A stretch of 64,000 bases of DNA from NCBI RefSeq assembly GCF_010389155.1, contig NC_057764.1:36402275-36466274 (forward strand), written 5' to 3'. The position numbers were made by a program, and so were the translations under genes. This document shows positions 1 through 12,212 of this stretch, in pieces. Below the pieces are notes generated by a model. It was not told the DNA's origin. It was given only the letters and a program-made list of their open reading frames with translations, and did not search any database. This stretch comes from Erigeron canadensis (Eukaryota; Streptophyta; Magnoliopsida; Asterales; Asteraceae). How positions within the stretch are numbered: the stretch's first letter is position 1; each line of letters opens with the position of its first letter.

Positions 1-954
1 ATAGGTAGCACCATCTTCACTTGAAAGCGCAATACTATACTTTTAATTTGTTTTCTACCATTTGAAGGCATAATGTTAAATTCTTACGATAATAGAGATT
101 AAAGTTTTTATTTACTTGGGCCAAGACTCATATTTGAGCACTTTTCTTATCTAAATGTTGTATGACAAAATGTACTATTGTCGAGTTGGACTAGAAGACT
201 TCACGATAAGTTCTGAATTAGATTTTATTGTTCTGACAATCTTTCACGATCTGATGATCAATTCAAAGAAAGCTGCGCCCTAAATTAAAAAGCTTGTCTC
301 GGAGCTCTTAAAATTATAAGCTTTATATTCAAATTAAGTTGGATGCACGCGTGGCTAGTTTCAGAGTTTGAGATTTTGACTCCAATGAGATTGTAAATAA
401 GTTGATAACAATTTGACTCTTTGAAATTTTGAATAGTCTTGACAAAGATTCAAGTCATGTTATTGCATCACATTCATAAGAATAACTACTCTAACTGCCA
501 ACGTTGTTCGAGTTTTGTAGTTAAAGGTTTATATGAATATAAAACCTCTTCCAAGTTTAAAACATGTTTTACCGATTTAAAACAAATCTATGTCTTTTGC
601 TTTTTTAAAACATACATGTAAGGACACGTTTCTTTTTTTAGTCATTAAGTGCTGAGTGTATTAAGTGGCTGAATGCATTAAGAATGTCTGTATGTATAAA
701 GTCAAAAAAGAAACATAAAATTTAATTGAATGATTAAATTATTAACTATTAAGTTTATTAAGTAAAAAGATACAACGCCTAACTCATGTTTTACCTCTCA
801 GGTGCTTTATTTAATTTAGCTTTAGAAAGAATTGAAAATTCAATCCATACGCATGTTATGCGTATTGCATGCCTTGAACGTTACTCATAAAATATTTTTT
901 CATAAAATATTTTGTTAGGACTAATTTGTTTCTTAGGGGGAGATGAGTACCTTA
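1..954. other. intergenic, no gene seen
   Basis: AT-rich sequence with only short open frames that show no recognisable domain or codon structure. Just before the MITE that starts at 955, a partial copy of its first bases (TTAGGGGGAGA) occurs at 933-943, so the left end of that element is locally duplicated. Confidence 0.5.
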
Positions 955-1303
955 GGGGGAGAGGTGTATGGCAAATTGGCTAAATTGGCTAAAATTAAAC
1001 CAATAAGGAGATGCCATGTGTTTTAGCCAAAAACTTGTCAACACTAGCCGAAATCTTGTCAATTTCGTGGGTGTAGTGCCAACATTTGTCAATTTGGACC
1101 AAAACGGCCACTTGGACCAAAACCCAAAAAAAAAGACGCTCCCAACGTTCAAAATCAAGCCCCCAACGTTTACTTGCATCGGCCAAAACTAGCCGATGAA
1201 ACTAACCAATCTTGCCGATTAAACTTGCCAAGCCAGATGCTATAGTGTAGCCGATTTGCCGATGGTTTTTGCCAATAAAACTAGACGACTACACCTTTGC
1301 CCC
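955..1303. mobile_element. PIF/Harbinger-like MITE
   Basis: A 349-bp segment has imperfect terminal inverted repeats. The left end begins GGGGGAGAGGTGTATGGC and the reverse complement of the right end begins GGGGCAAAGGTGTAGTCG. TTA flanks both ends (952-954 and 1304-1306), the 3-bp target duplication expected of PIF/Harbinger elements. The interior repeats short GGCCAAAA and GCCGAT words on both strands and has no coding capacity. The superfamily call is inferred from duplication length and repeat form. Confidence 0.6.
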
Positions 1304-1306
1304 TTA

Positions 1307-1802
1307 GTGAGCCTAAAAACTATATGTCTTCGAGCAGCTAACCGGTGATTTTTTGCCAATGGATTATTACATGGGTATCTAATTAAATTACCTATTAATT
1401 GTGTTAATCACTTAATTGGTCGTTTTGTGAAATAGTTTGGAACTAACTATAAACGAGTTTATTTTCCCTATCAGAGAGCTATAAACTAGTAATGGTTATG
1501 ACTTACAAAACATCAGCAGAAAGAAAATGATGGTATAACATAGCCTAAGTATGATATCAAGAATAGTTGACAACTTGACATAAAATAAAAAAGGTTGGAC
1601 TTTTGGAAGATTTATGAAATAATAGAGTAGCAAACTTAAACTATAAACTATAGCTAGGCCAATATGTGAAAATAATTTCCATGAGAATGTTCCAATAACT
1701 GTTAAACTACCCCCCTCAAGATAGTCAAGTTACCATTTTTCACCCTCCAACTTTCTTACTTCCGGTCACAATCACAATCACAAGTTCACAACTAACAAAG
1801 CT
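1307..1802. other. 3' flank of the RING gene
   Basis: No gene seen. Because the RING gene runs on the minus strand, the part next to 1802 should hold its 3' untranslated region and polyadenylation signals. Confidence 0.4.
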
Positions 1803-2402
1803 TCAAAAAATTTCAAGAATCTCTTTGATCAAACAGTTACAAAGAGGACACAAACCTTGTTTCGACCACATCGATCTGGAGCATACCCGACAGTATGTAT
1901 GCCCACACGGAATCAGCGCCGCACCCTTATTTCTCTCTGTGCACAGGCAACACAATGTACCTATCCCGCCTTCTGATTGATCACTCTCCGCAGTCTTAAC
2001 ACCATCAACTTCTTCTTCTTCAAACAATCTAACTATCGATTTCAACGGCTTCATTTTCAGCCTATCAGTAGATTCCATGCTACGCTCAGCTGCCAATGCG
2101 GTTGCAAGGTTCATGGTAGTAGGACTGTCATTGTGATCATGACCAGCCCGATGATGATTTTGACCAATAATGTAGGATTCATGCAATGTATTATATATTG
2201 GTTCCAAAAGTGTTGGAGACTGATCATCTTCAGGGAATATTAATGGTTGTTCTCCTGTATTACTGTTATGATCTAGAACCCAACTTGATGACCCACAACA
2301 AGCTAAAATGTTGATTTGTTTCGGGTTAAGGTACCGTTTGAGGTTTTTCCATAACCTCATCGAACGGGGCCTTTTGCTACCCTCCAGTTTGAAGGTATTC
2401 AT
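1803..2402 (-). CDS. RING-finger protein, probable E3 ubiquitin ligase
   Basis: A single-exon frame of 199 residues ends in a C3HC4 RING finger at residues 151-188. The zinc ligands are C151, C154, C166, H168, C171, C174, C185 and C188. RING domains of this type recruit an E2 enzyme and catalyse ubiquitin transfer; the substrate is unknown. The first 35 residues are basic (K/R-rich), and the middle is low complexity with a His-rich stretch near 83-90 and an acidic stretch near 128-132. There is no signal peptide or membrane segment. The C-terminal RING after a long disordered N-terminus resembles small plant RING proteins of about 200 residues, but I cannot name the orthologue. The start is the first ATG of the frame, followed by a plausible coding N-terminus. 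Confidence 0.85.
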   Translation of the reverse strand: MNTFKLEGSKRPRSMRLWKNLKRYLNPKQINILACCGSSSWVLDHNSNTGEQPLIFPEDDQSPTLLEPIYNTLHESYIIGQNHHRAGHDHNDSPTTMNLATALAAERSMESTDRLKMKPLKSIVRLFEEEEVDGVKTAESDQSEGGIGTLCCLCTERNKGAALIPCGHTYCRVCSRSMWSKQGLCPLCNCLIKEILEIF

Positions 2403-5329
2403 GAATGTTAATTAAGTTGATTATGAGCAGTTAGTTAAGAAGTGTGGGTTTAATGGGAATTAATGATAGAAGATATGAAGCAAACTGGCAAATTAAGTAT
2501 ATATACTTCATGCATATATTGTGTGTGTATATGTGGATATGTTAGTGACAAACAGCAAATAGCTAGAGATGATTAAGGAAAGAAAGAAAATGTGGAATGT
2601 GAATGAAAGGTGGAGTGATTGATTTTCTATACAAATTGTTGAATTGTTAATTACAAGTTAAATGTTTGGAAATGTAGTTAATTTTATGTGTTTATTATGT
2701 ATTCAACTTTAAATGTGTGTGATTGTAAATCTATTTACAAAGTTGCAATTTGTTAATGTTTATACAGTTAATACGTACGATAGATTAATAGATATTAAAT
2801 AGTTGTATACGTATTATAAAATTTAAGAGTAACTTTTTATATGAAATGTACAAATTTTTTATACATGTTAACTGCAACTAACTCTGTTTAACATAATCCA
2901 ACAATTATACATTTCCAAACACTTAAACTTTAGTTAAATACAATCTTCCGTGTTACTTTACCAACAATCTTCATACAAGAAAAGAAATTGATACCATAAA
3001 AAGAGGTATAAATGGGTTTTCTTCAAGTAAAAAGTAACTTTGTACTTTTGGATATCATAGTATAGCAACTGTAGATATTTCTCATATCATGGTATTTATA
3101 TTTTTAGTACATTCTTAGTCGAAGTCGATAGCATTATGACTTTTTAGCAAAACATTCTTAGATTTACAATTGAAGCATGGCCCTAAAAAAAACGTGTTAA
3201 GGTATTAATGAACTAAAATCTTCATAATTAAATACGTGAGTGTGTGATATCCTTGTTAAGTTACTATCGACAAACACTGATCCAGAGATATGGTTCAAGA
3301 AACATGACATTTGGAATATAAAGTTGGACTTTTTATAAAGTCATCTTGAGTGGATGTAAAGTAAAGAGCGAAATAATTGAGTAGATATGTTTAGCAAGAT
3401 GCCCATAGGATATAATGGAAATAAACCACGAAATAAATGAACATAGATTAAAAATGATATTTGTAATTTATTCTTATTTTTTGATAGAACTGCCATTAGT
3501 CCACTCTTGAGGCCTTGAATGGTGGGATGCATCCATCATTAAAACGGCTATATATAGTATCTGGAATTCTTTTAGAACATAAATCCAATTCCCTCAAGTA
3601 ATGTACTCTATTTTTGTTACACACTCTCGTTATATGCAATTGTTATGAAAGTCTACTTATTTAAAACAAACTCATTGGTACAAATGTATCTATAATCAAT
3701 CTTGGATTTCAATAGATATACGTATATATATTAGATTAAGTGTCTGGAATTGTAGTCAATTAAGCATGTATGTCTATTATGTGATATCAAGCTAAAAGTA
3801 TGTCTATTCAATTTATCCAACTTCTAAATATTTGTTATTGTATGTTTGTATGTACCCAATTTAATTTGAAATTCATATAAGTTGTCACGACTAATACACA
3901 ATTTACAATTTTTTGATTGACCGAGTACAACAGATATTTGACTTTAAACTATATTTCCAGACACTTATTTCTAATTTATAAAAAGAAATATAGACGGACT
4001 TTAGACAACCTATGTACATGTATGATTTTTTAATATGCATCTATCAAAAGTTTTCATTTATAAATCTAAAAATATCTATAAATAAAATAAGGAGACGTAA
4101 TAAACATCGACCAATACTTAATGTGGTTGATATTTATGGGTTTGAGACCTTGAGGTGTTTGAGTTTAAATTTTACTTTGAGCAAATTGGTTAAAAGAACA
4201 AAGATAAGGGTTTTCAAAAAATAAAATTTTTTGAAATTGAATATATGAAAAGTTATGTCATTAAGCCCAAGTAACCTTTAAAAAACACTATAAGAAGACG
4301 CAACTTGAGAGTTGTCAAATTAATAATGTCACCCAATTCTGAATTGGTCACACCGATACAAAATATGGATAAGCAAATCAATATGTGAAATTATTTTGAG
4401 ATCAAAAAGGATGTAAAAATGTTGTCATGTTGGTAACAAAATCTTGGTTAAAAAAAATACATACACACCCGTTTAAAAAAGAATACACACTCACACTATC
4501 AAAGACATAAGGAATGAGACACACAGAAGAATGAAGAGGCAATGGTTTGCAACTGTATTGTATACTTAATGATCACAATTTTGTTTACCACTTTGTCCCA
4601 AACACCATGGTTGTGTACCAAATTAAACGGGTTACCCCTAATAGATTTTGCCAGTGTTCCTTACATATGTCGTAAATCCTAGATATGAGTCTAAAGTAGC
4701 AAAAGAAGCTGTTAGCAAGAATAAATCAAGGTCGTGGTGGTTGTACTGATTTTGCTGAAGGATTTGGATCTGGATTTTCGGTGTGATTATAACATGAGCC
4801 TTTGTAGTTTGTCCTAGTTTTGAAGTAATGTGTTTTAGGAACATATGTGTAGCTACTTGTTTAATTGCTCAAGTTTGGAGTTTCAAGAACACAATTTGTT
4901 ATTACATGTAGCCATAATAAGCTATGAAAGCCGGCATTCCTTAGTGATTTCAATAATCTGTCTAGAGTCCATACGATTTATGTGAAAAAAGACTAGTTAA
5001 TTAGTTTGGAAATTTGATGGTCAACATATTTGACTCTCACGTTGTTTGAAAATTTTTGTCAATAGCAATAGTCAAGTAAACTGTAAACTCACAATCAAAT
5101 TTGAAGTCATGCTTTTCAGCCCACAAGATATGAAATATAATTTTATGTGTGTGGGCCGAATCAATTCTTGGCAATACTTCATTTGGTCGCATCTATCTAT
5201 ACAAATATAGATTTAGACCCAACATAAAATTTAGCCCAAAATATACACACGTTCCTTACGCTTTAGGTTATTTAATTGTTGCAAGTCTTTGTCTTGTTAG
5301 CAGCCTTTACTTTCTAGTCACGCGTTTAC
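2403..5329. other. intergenic between divergent RING and ARM genes
   Basis: About 2.9 kb of AT-rich DNA separate two divergently transcribed genes, so both promoters should lie here. The 5' leader of the RING gene is immediately right of 2402. Short open frames at 4012-4224 and 4638-4844 look random. I see no RNA gene or delimited repeat. Confidence 0.45.
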
Positions 5330-5547
5330 CGTCATATACACACACCTCCTTCCTTTCCCTTCTCCTCTAAAACCCCACCTCCCTTTTCTCTTGATTCCTT
5401 CTTCACTTTTCTCAATAATTCCCCTGTCCCTCCTTCCCTCCATCCATTCCACTTCCCTTCAATTCCACGCCAATTCCCCCCCTCCTGTTCATAACTGTAT
5501 TCTCCTTCCAAATTTCTTCAAAAAAAAAAATAAATAAAATTGCCGCA
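5330..5547 (+). promoter_or_regulatory. pyrimidine-rich 5' leader of the ARM gene
   Basis: The 200 bases before the ARM-repeat start codon are strikingly C/T-rich on the plus strand (CCTCC, CTTCTC and CCTT words), then turn into an A-rich stretch at 5520-5540 just before the ATG at 5548. CT-rich tracts like this are common around plant transcription starts and in leaders. No clear TATA box could be tied to it. Confidence 0.45.
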
Positions 5548-7236
5548 ATGCCTTCTACCACCGTCCCGCCACCGCCAACTGAAATACTAAACCAAACAAC
5601 CACCCTTCTTTCCAACCTCCTTCCCGCTACTTTATCAATCAATTCCTTCACTTCCCGCTGGCAAATCCTCCGTACAAAGCTCGCATCTCTCAAATCCTTA
5701 CTCTCCGAACTCACCTACTCCACTCACTGGGCCGAAAACGAGCTCCTGTTAACTCTACTCCCTAACCTTTTATCCACTTTACACCGCATCCAAACACTCT
5801 GTAACCGCTGCACCGACCCTAACTACACTTCCGGCAAGCTCTTAATGCAAAGCGATCTCGACATGGCTACAAACTGGCTCTCCAAACAAACTAACGATCT
5901 CGATTTATTACTCCGGTCCGGCGTCTTACGTCACACTAACGCCATCGTCTTGTCACAACCTACACCTGGATCTTCAAAAGAAGATTTGTGTTTTTTTATC
6001 CGTGATCTTTTTACTAGGCTACAGATTGGCGGTTTGGAGTATAAACGAAAAGCACTTGATTCATTGATTCTGTTACTTACTGATGATGAAAAATCGGCTT
6101 CTATTGTTGCGAGTGAAGGAAATATCGGTTACTTGATTACTTTGTTTGATACTAATACTCACCGAGATCAAGCTCTCTCCGCTATTTCGATATTAGCTTG
6201 TGCGGGCGATCAGTCTCGCAAAACGGTTTTCGAACAAGGCGGATTAGGTCCGTTGTTACGAATTGTGGAATCGGGTGCGGCGCATCTTAAGGAAAAAGCT
6301 TGTATGGCGGTTGAAGCTATAACTTCGGATTCCGACAACGCTTGGGCGGTTTCTGCTTACGGCGGTGTTCCGATTCTTTTGGATGTTTGTCGTACTGGTT
6401 CTTTGGCGGCAAAGGATCACGCAATTGGCGCAATTAGGAATGTGGCGAATGTGGAAGATATTCAAATCTCGTTAGGTGAAGAAAACGGTTTGCCGGTTAT
6501 TATCGGATTATTATCGTCTGGTTCGGTATCTGCTAAAGAAAAAGCCGCTAATTGTATCGCAATTCTCGCTTCGTCTAGCGAGTATTTTAGAGGTGCTATA
6601 ATTGAAGAAAAAGGATTACCGAAGCTCTTGCAATTGATTCATCAATCTTCCAATCCCGATACGTTGGAACACGTGTTACGTGGGGTGTATTCGTTATCGC
6701 GGTCTGATTCGGTGTCTAGAATGTTATCTGCATCGTCTAGTTTTATAACACAAATGTGTGGTTTAATTAAGCAAGGGAATTTCACATTACAGCAACTCGG
6801 GGTGTTGATATTAGCTAAATTATCGATAACCGATGGAAATAAGCGTTTGATTGGTGGATGTATGGGAGCTATAATGAAACTAATGGAATTCGATAAGCCG
6901 GTCGGTTTACAGGATTCCGGTTTAAAGTTGTTGGTTAGTTTGTTGACAGTTAAGTGTAACAGGAAAGAATTTGTGAAGGATGACAAGATCATGATGAGAT
7001 TGATTACAATGATGGATCCAGTTAATGATGCCGTGTCGAAAAACATTCCGGTGACAATTGTGAATTCTTTAATGGCTGGTGGGAGCAACGGTTGCCGAAA
7101 ACGGCTTGTGGATGCCGGTACACAAGGGTACTTACAAAGGCTGAATGAAATGGAAGTTGCCGGAGCTAAAAAGGCTTTGCACAGACTTTCTGGTAACCGG
7201 CTCAAGAATATATTTACCAGGACTTGGAGGGAATAA
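5548..7236 (+). CDS. ARM-repeat (armadillo) protein
   Basis: An uninterrupted 562-residue frame. Residues 1-150 form a Leu-rich helical N-terminal region. From about residue 150 onward there are repeated 40-residue helical units with armadillo features, for example GGLGPLLRIVESG, GGVPILLDVCRTGS and NGLPVIIGLLSSGS, each followed by a KEKA-type helix with Ala at the packing position. There is no U-box, kinase or membrane segment, so it is a pure ARM scaffold of the intronless plant type that lacks the U-box of PUB ligases. ARM arrays bind extended peptides or partner proteins; the partner is unknown. The end, basic and Trp-containing (RTWRE), is a natural terminus. The first ATG follows a pyrimidine-rich leader. 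Codon use in the 5' third is C-rich, against T-rich later. Confidence 0.88.
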   Translation: MPSTTVPPPPTEILNQTTTLLSNLLPATLSINSFTSRWQILRTKLASLKSLLSELTYSTHWAENELLLTLLPNLLSTLHRIQTLCNRCTDPNYTSGKLLMQSDLDMATNWLSKQTNDLDLLLRSGVLRHTNAIVLSQPTPGSSKEDLCFFIRDLFTRLQIGGLEYKRKALDSLILLLTDDEKSASIVASEGNIGYLITLFDTNTHRDQALSAISILACAGDQSRKTVFEQGGLGPLLRIVESGAAHLKEKACMAVEAITSDSDNAWAVSAYGGVPILLDVCRTGSLAAKDHAIGAIRNVANVEDIQISLGEENGLPVIIGLLSSGSVSAKEKAANCIAILASSSEYFRGAIIEEKGLPKLLQLIHQSSNPDTLEHVLRGVYSLSRSDSVSRMLSASSSFITQMCGLIKQGNFTLQQLGVLILAKLSITDGNKRLIGGCMGAIMKLMEFDKPVGLQDSGLKLLVSLLTVKCNRKEFVKDDKIMMRLITMMDPVNDAVSKNIPVTIVNSLMAGGSNGCRKRLVDAGTQGYLQRLNEMEVAGAKKALHRLSGNRLKNIFTRTWRE

Positions 7237-9317
7237 TAATAAAAGGTTTCTAACCCCGCCAACAAAACATGGTAAATTTTTTTCTTTTTTACGAGTACAT
7301 TTTTTTTTTAACTGCTAAATGTCGTATGCTAAACTACTCCACTTATCTGTAAAGTTATACGTGTTAGGGATTGAACCTAATCTTCTCAACGACCAGCCAA
7401 TGCTAGAACGGCCTTTTACAGAGTTTTAATTAGTTCTAAATGAATGAATAGGTCACAATTTAGAAGATGGTTTTGTTAAGTAGGTAGCATTATATTAGCT
7501 CATTTGTGAGAGTCTTTTGACTCTTGAGGTAGAAATTAAAGTTTAAATTTTGGTATGGTGTAATTTAGTATTGTTTGAGATAGTTTAGAATTAATGTAGG
7601 ATTAGTATTAAAATTATGTAGAATAACGAAATGAAGCTTTTTTATTTGATTCTTGGAAGAATTTAATGGCAGCTGCTAAAATAGAACCCTACCAAAAAGC
7701 TAATTGGGAACATCTTATTCACGTGGTGGGACCTAGTGTGGTGGTAAGGACCTAGGTGGGTTGTGTCCTCAATAAACTTATGTGATTTCACATGAGTCAT
7801 GACTCATTTTCGTTAATTGAGTCCGTGAAGTTAGATTACGTGATCCGAAATAATTTGCAGCAAATTAGGGAGGCAGGATATGTAAATAGAATACTACAAC
7901 CCACTCACCGATGCATATATGTGTCACAAGTTAAGTTATTGTTTTTTTTTTTGTGACATGCTCTCCGATTACTAGAAGTCGCTTAAATTGTAAAGAAATA
8001 AGAGCATATTTGTAGCAAGATTTTAGGTGAACTTGTCAAATACATGTAGCATAAGATAATACGTAGAATGTCATTAATAGTTTGTTGCATATGTAGTTAC
8101 TTTGTACTACATTATAACCAAGATATTTATTTGAGGAAAATGTTAAACAAAGCCCTTAGGGTTAAACTTAACGTGCACATTTCCATATAAAAACTCACCC
8201 TTTGAATTTTATGATAAATATACAACTAATTAATGCACCTTAACAAAGACCCTTAGAACTTCCTTTAGCAAAACTTTTTATTTTATAACCAGTTCGTGGA
8301 AGCTATTTTTTTGAAATGATAACTAGATGTCCAAAATTAGATTATTTATTGGAAATAATAAGTAATGAGGCATACTGATTTGTGACTCTAAAATACCCTA
8401 AAGAAAGTTATGGGCTTTTGGCAACTAATAATTGAATTATGAGTTTGTGAACTTAATTATATTCTCTTTACCCTTTGCAGGAAGCTTGGTTTGGACTCAT
8501 CTAACTACCGTTCTTGTTAAAGAAGCCAACTACCAAACACATGTTGGTAATACTCTACTTTATATATGCTGTCTTAATATTGAAAAGGAAAAAAAAAATT
8601 CACAAAAAATGGATTTAATTTTTATATAACAACGGTATGGATGCGTTTTTTTAGGGAGTATCCTCGTTTTTTCTTTTTTAATATTTTTTTTAGTTAAGTG
8701 ATTATGGTTTTTTTTAATGTACATTAGATGAGGCATACTTGTTTTTAGTGTAGTGGCCAAATCTTTAGTTAGGAAGTGTGAATGTAAGTTTGTTTTATAT
8801 TTTAATATAATACAAAACTCTTTGTATTTATTTGTATGATTTTCCTATATATATTGCACAAAACAAGTAACATGTGTGACCCAATCCACTCACCAAATAT
8901 GATTCGGGTCGGGTATTAAAGTCACGGGATATTATAACAAGAGTAGGTGGAAGTGGAGATGACATTAATTACTATTTATTTATGAAAAAATATATGTAGG
9001 GGCCTGCCTATATACTCGTATGTTACAAGAAGATTTTGATAAGTCGTTTTCATGATGGTTGGTTATAACGAAAAACAATGCTGAATCTAAGTTCGTGATC
9101 TTTTGTTGGATTTTATTATCCATATGTGTGAAGATTACCAAATTACCAAATGGAAACAAATCAAGGTGATTTTTCATAAAAGCATGCATGGACCCCTTGT
9201 GACTTCATGAGAAACTTGTATATGTGTTTTTTTTAAGAAGAAAATACGTGGAGTAAGGAACGGCGTGATTAAAGGGAAGAAAACTGGACTTGAATTAAAA
9301 TAGGTATTGCATCATTA
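7237..9317. other. intergenic; possible SINE-like relic near 7340-7425
   Basis: Holds the 3' flank of the ARM gene and then AT-rich DNA. On the minus strand near 7365-7425 the word GGTTCAATCCC matches a Pol III B box, with a poorer A-box-like word about 30 bases upstream. This could be a decayed tRNA-derived repeat, but no ends or duplication were found. Open frames at 8432-8760 and 8980-9189 show no family resemblance. Confidence 0.35.
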
Positions 9318-9622
9318 GGCTATATTCAATGGGGCGTGCTTAAGTGCATTTGGATATCCTTTGTCGTTGAAGTTTGTCTAAAACTAAAGATTTTTTGAAG
9401 GATGTCATTACCTAAGGGCATGCCTTACTTGTCCTTACCTAATATATTATTGTTTTTAGTGAGAGGTAAAAGGGTATGTAAGGATATGTGACGATCGATG
9501 TTTGTATGGTTGGAGATAAAATTATAGGATTTTAAGGATTTATAAGGATGTATAAGAATTTCTAAGGATATGATGTGGCAGCTCAAGGACGCCTAAATAC
9601 GTCCTTAGCATTAAAGATAGCC
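9318..9622. mobile_element. PIF/Harbinger-like MITE
   Basis: A 305-bp segment with imperfect terminal inverted repeats: GGCTATATTCAATGG at the left, and GGCTATCTTTAATGC as the reverse complement of the right end. TTA flanks both sides (9315-9317, 9623-9625). The interior has no coding capacity. The family call rests on the 3-bp duplication and repeat form. Confidence 0.6.
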
Positions 9623-9625
9623 TTA

Positions 9626-10332
9626 TATCAAGTTATACTTTTGTTTGTCAAAGAGTCAAGCACATACATAAGCATCAATGATCAAAGCATGAACATACAA
9701 ATCAATTTTACTGATGTACAAATAAAAGCTCAAGACATACCCAACCGGTAAAGAAATCTATTATATTGGCTTATAAATCAATTGCTATTATTTATAATTA
9801 AAATATTATTTTTATGTAAAAAAATAGCAAGTGATTTATATTTATTGTATGAATTTATGAATATTGTAATTTCATTTTTATGGTGTTTTGAAAAACGTGA
9901 ATTACTCATGAATATCAAGAGGTTTAACATACGTTGTGTTAACCAGTTATGTGTCAGATAGCCTCTCAGAGGTATATTTCCAATGTAAAATTCTCGATGA
10001 AAAACTTTTATTACCTAGAGATATGTATGGAAAAATTCACTTAATACAATAAGTAAAAGTTAAATACATGTGACCATTCAAAATATACTTTAGGGCAAGG
10101 CTCAAACTTGATAATTTTTTGTGAAGAAACATACCTTCTTGTTACTACACCATTTGGTGATAGTTGTGTATCAAATATATCTCACAAGATTAGGCAAAAA
10201 TAAAAATGTAAATGATTTATTGATTATGTCTTTTTGTTTTTAACGGTTAAAAATTTTACAAAGAACTTGATAGTTCTACATGTAATCTTATTGTTTTTGA
10301 CTTGATTTACCTTTAGTGGATAAAGACAACTT
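9626..10332. other. intergenic, nothing recognised
   Basis: AT-rich DNA between the MITE and the SINE. No open frame of note, no RNA gene and no delimited repeat seen. Confidence 0.4.
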
Positions 10333-10350
10333 GGTTCATCTGAGTGGAGT

Positions 10351-10604
10351 GAAAAAAACCAACTGGGTTGGATTAGTGGTTGGAACTCTTGCTTTTGGTA
10401 ATAAAGATCATAGGTTCGATTCTCATGTCCATCAAAGCTAGAGGTCCTTTTCTACATTTGGTAGAACCTGGAACTCTGGAAGCAGTTTCTCTACCTTCGG
10501 TAGGGGTAAGACTGTCTACATATCAACCTCCCCATACACTGTCGAATACGGTATTGAGACCCAAAACCCATAAAATACAGCATTGAAAGTTACTTACTTT
10601 TTCT
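10351..10604 (+). mobile_element. tRNA-derived SINE with 18-bp target duplication
   Basis: A 254-bp body carries an internal Pol III promoter: an A-box match TGGATTAGTGG at 10369-10379 and a B-box match GGTTCGATTCT at 10413-10423. The 3' part has CTACCTTCGGTAGGGGTAAG and then CAACCTCCCC, close to the conserved 3' module I remember from the plant Au-type SINE family. It is flanked by an 18-bp direct repeat differing at one base: GGTTCATCTGAGTGGAGT at 10333-10350 and GGTTCATTTGAGTGGAGT at 10605-10622. That is the target duplication of L1-type target-primed integration. Confidence 0.82.
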
Positions 10605-10622
10605 GGTTCATTTGAGTGGAGT

Positions 10623-11799
10623 TGGAAATTGGAATCATGAAAAGACTCGGCAAAATGATAGGAAATAGAGAAACCCCAATAAATATGTTTAATCGAACAT
10701 GACTTCGTTGACCATTATTCACGATTAAAGGTACTTCGTTTTTTATTAGTTTAACTAATTTTCATACTCGTACGGATTATATAATATTTGATGATACAGA
10801 GAATATATGGTTGTTAGATATCTAAGTTTTGATACAGTACTTTCACATATTATATGAAACCCATATGAATTGGATAATATATTTGTTTAATTAAATATTT
10901 AAAACTTAACATATATCTTATCTTTTAATATAGTTGTATTCCATATATGATGTTAACATTATTAATTTTTTTTATAAATCATGGAAACTTAATATATAAT
11001 TAGATATATATTTATATTATATCTAAAGATTATTATTTGATTACAATTACGTAATTAGGTAATTATGAATTAGAAATCTTTTTTAGTTACAACAAGTGAC
11101 ACATGTCGTGCAAGAAATGTGTCTAAGTTTCAATAAAAAAAATTTTTATATTAAATCTAAAGAAGAATAGTATTTTATTACAATTAGGTAATTATGAATT
11201 AGAAATCTATTTTTAATTACATCAAAAGTGACACATGTCGTGTAAGGAATGCGTCAAGTATCAATCAAAAAAATACATAATTCTGTTTCAGTATATTGGT
11301 AGATGACTTGAGTGTAGTTTCATTATCATTATTCAAAAAATCAATCACATAACTAACATCTTTTTTAACTATCAATAAATGGATTAATAGTTAAATGATT
11401 TTGAAACTCTAATATCTTAAATTCAAATACTGGTGTAAACAAATGTTTTTTGGAATTAAAATAAGATTATTTTTTTTTAAAGTGAATTTCGATTCAGACG
11501 TGATTTCAAACAAAGATTTTCTGGACCTCTAACCCCTACTCATAGAAAATAAGAATTTACTCGGAAATGATTTTTTTTTTGGAATATAGAGTTCCGTATA
11601 TAAAAAATTAATGACACTGAATCTAAATTTACTGGTCAAAAAGACGGAAAAGAAAACCCACCTATCCTGTTCGAGTTTTCATATTGTTCATTTTATAATT
11701 GAATTATAGTTTTGGAAAGGTTGTTGTCAACAAATAAGTTGATATTCTTAGTTTTAAAATTATTTGTTGTTAAAAACTTTAAAGTTCATATATTTTCTC
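10623..11799. other. intergenic with dispersed AT-rich repeat
   Basis: AT-rich DNA holding the diverged 129-bp duplication listed separately. No gene seen. Confidence 0.4.
11053..11281. repeat. diverged tandem duplication, 129-bp spacing
   Basis: Two copies begin AATTAGGTAATTATGAATTA at 11053 and 11182 and share GTGACACATGTCGTG further on. Similar ACACGTGTC/ACATGTCG words followed by a GTTTTAGTTTATT-like stretch recur near 14330-14400 and 14730-14815, so this is a dispersed, non-coding repeat family. Confidence 0.6.
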
Positions 11800-11806
11800 T
11801 TTTAAG

Positions 11807-12205
11807 CCAATGTTTTAAAAATCGGTATTTTAGTCATACCGGTGTGTATAATTTTCGGTATTATCGGTATTACAAAAAATACCAGCTGGTACGACTATTT
11901 TTATTAGTTTTTATTTTTGTATAAAAATTCTGCAAAACTTGTTACAGTATAACAAAAATAGTCAAAATACACTTATAATCTATTAAAAAATAATACAAAA
12001 TAATACCAAATAGGTATTTCATAATAAAATATAAGTTTTAAAGTTTACAAATAACCAAAAATAGCATATAAGTATCATAAAAATAATTCTAAAAAAGTTT
12101 CAAATTTTCTTTTTTGAAAATATCAGAAATACCGTGACGGTAATACTGGAAAATACCAGGAACACCAGAAATATCGGTTGGTATTTACCGGTATTTAAAA
12201 CATTA
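11807..12205. mobile_element. hAT-like MITE
   Basis: A 399-bp segment with ends CCAATGTTTTAAAAATCGG at the left and TAATGTTTTAAATACCGG as the reverse complement of the right end. Many GGTATT/AATACC words follow on both arms, making it a long imperfect foldback. TTTTAAG flanks both sides (11800-11806, 12206-12212), extending to 7 of 8 bases if 8-bp duplications are assumed, as in hAT elements. No coding capacity. Confidence 0.55.
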
Positions 12206-12212
12206 TTTTAAG

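Noticed and set aside
5412..5714. 100-codon minus-strand frame over the ARM gene leader
   Set aside because: Antisense of the pyrimidine-rich leader and N-terminus; low complexity.
6642..7265. 207-codon minus-strand frame
   Set aside because: Antisense to the ARM-repeat gene; no independent domain.
7340..7425. possible SINE or tRNA on the minus strand (GGTTCAATCCC)
   Set aside because: Only the B box is good; no cloverleaf, no ends and no target duplication, so kept only as a note in the intergenic entry.
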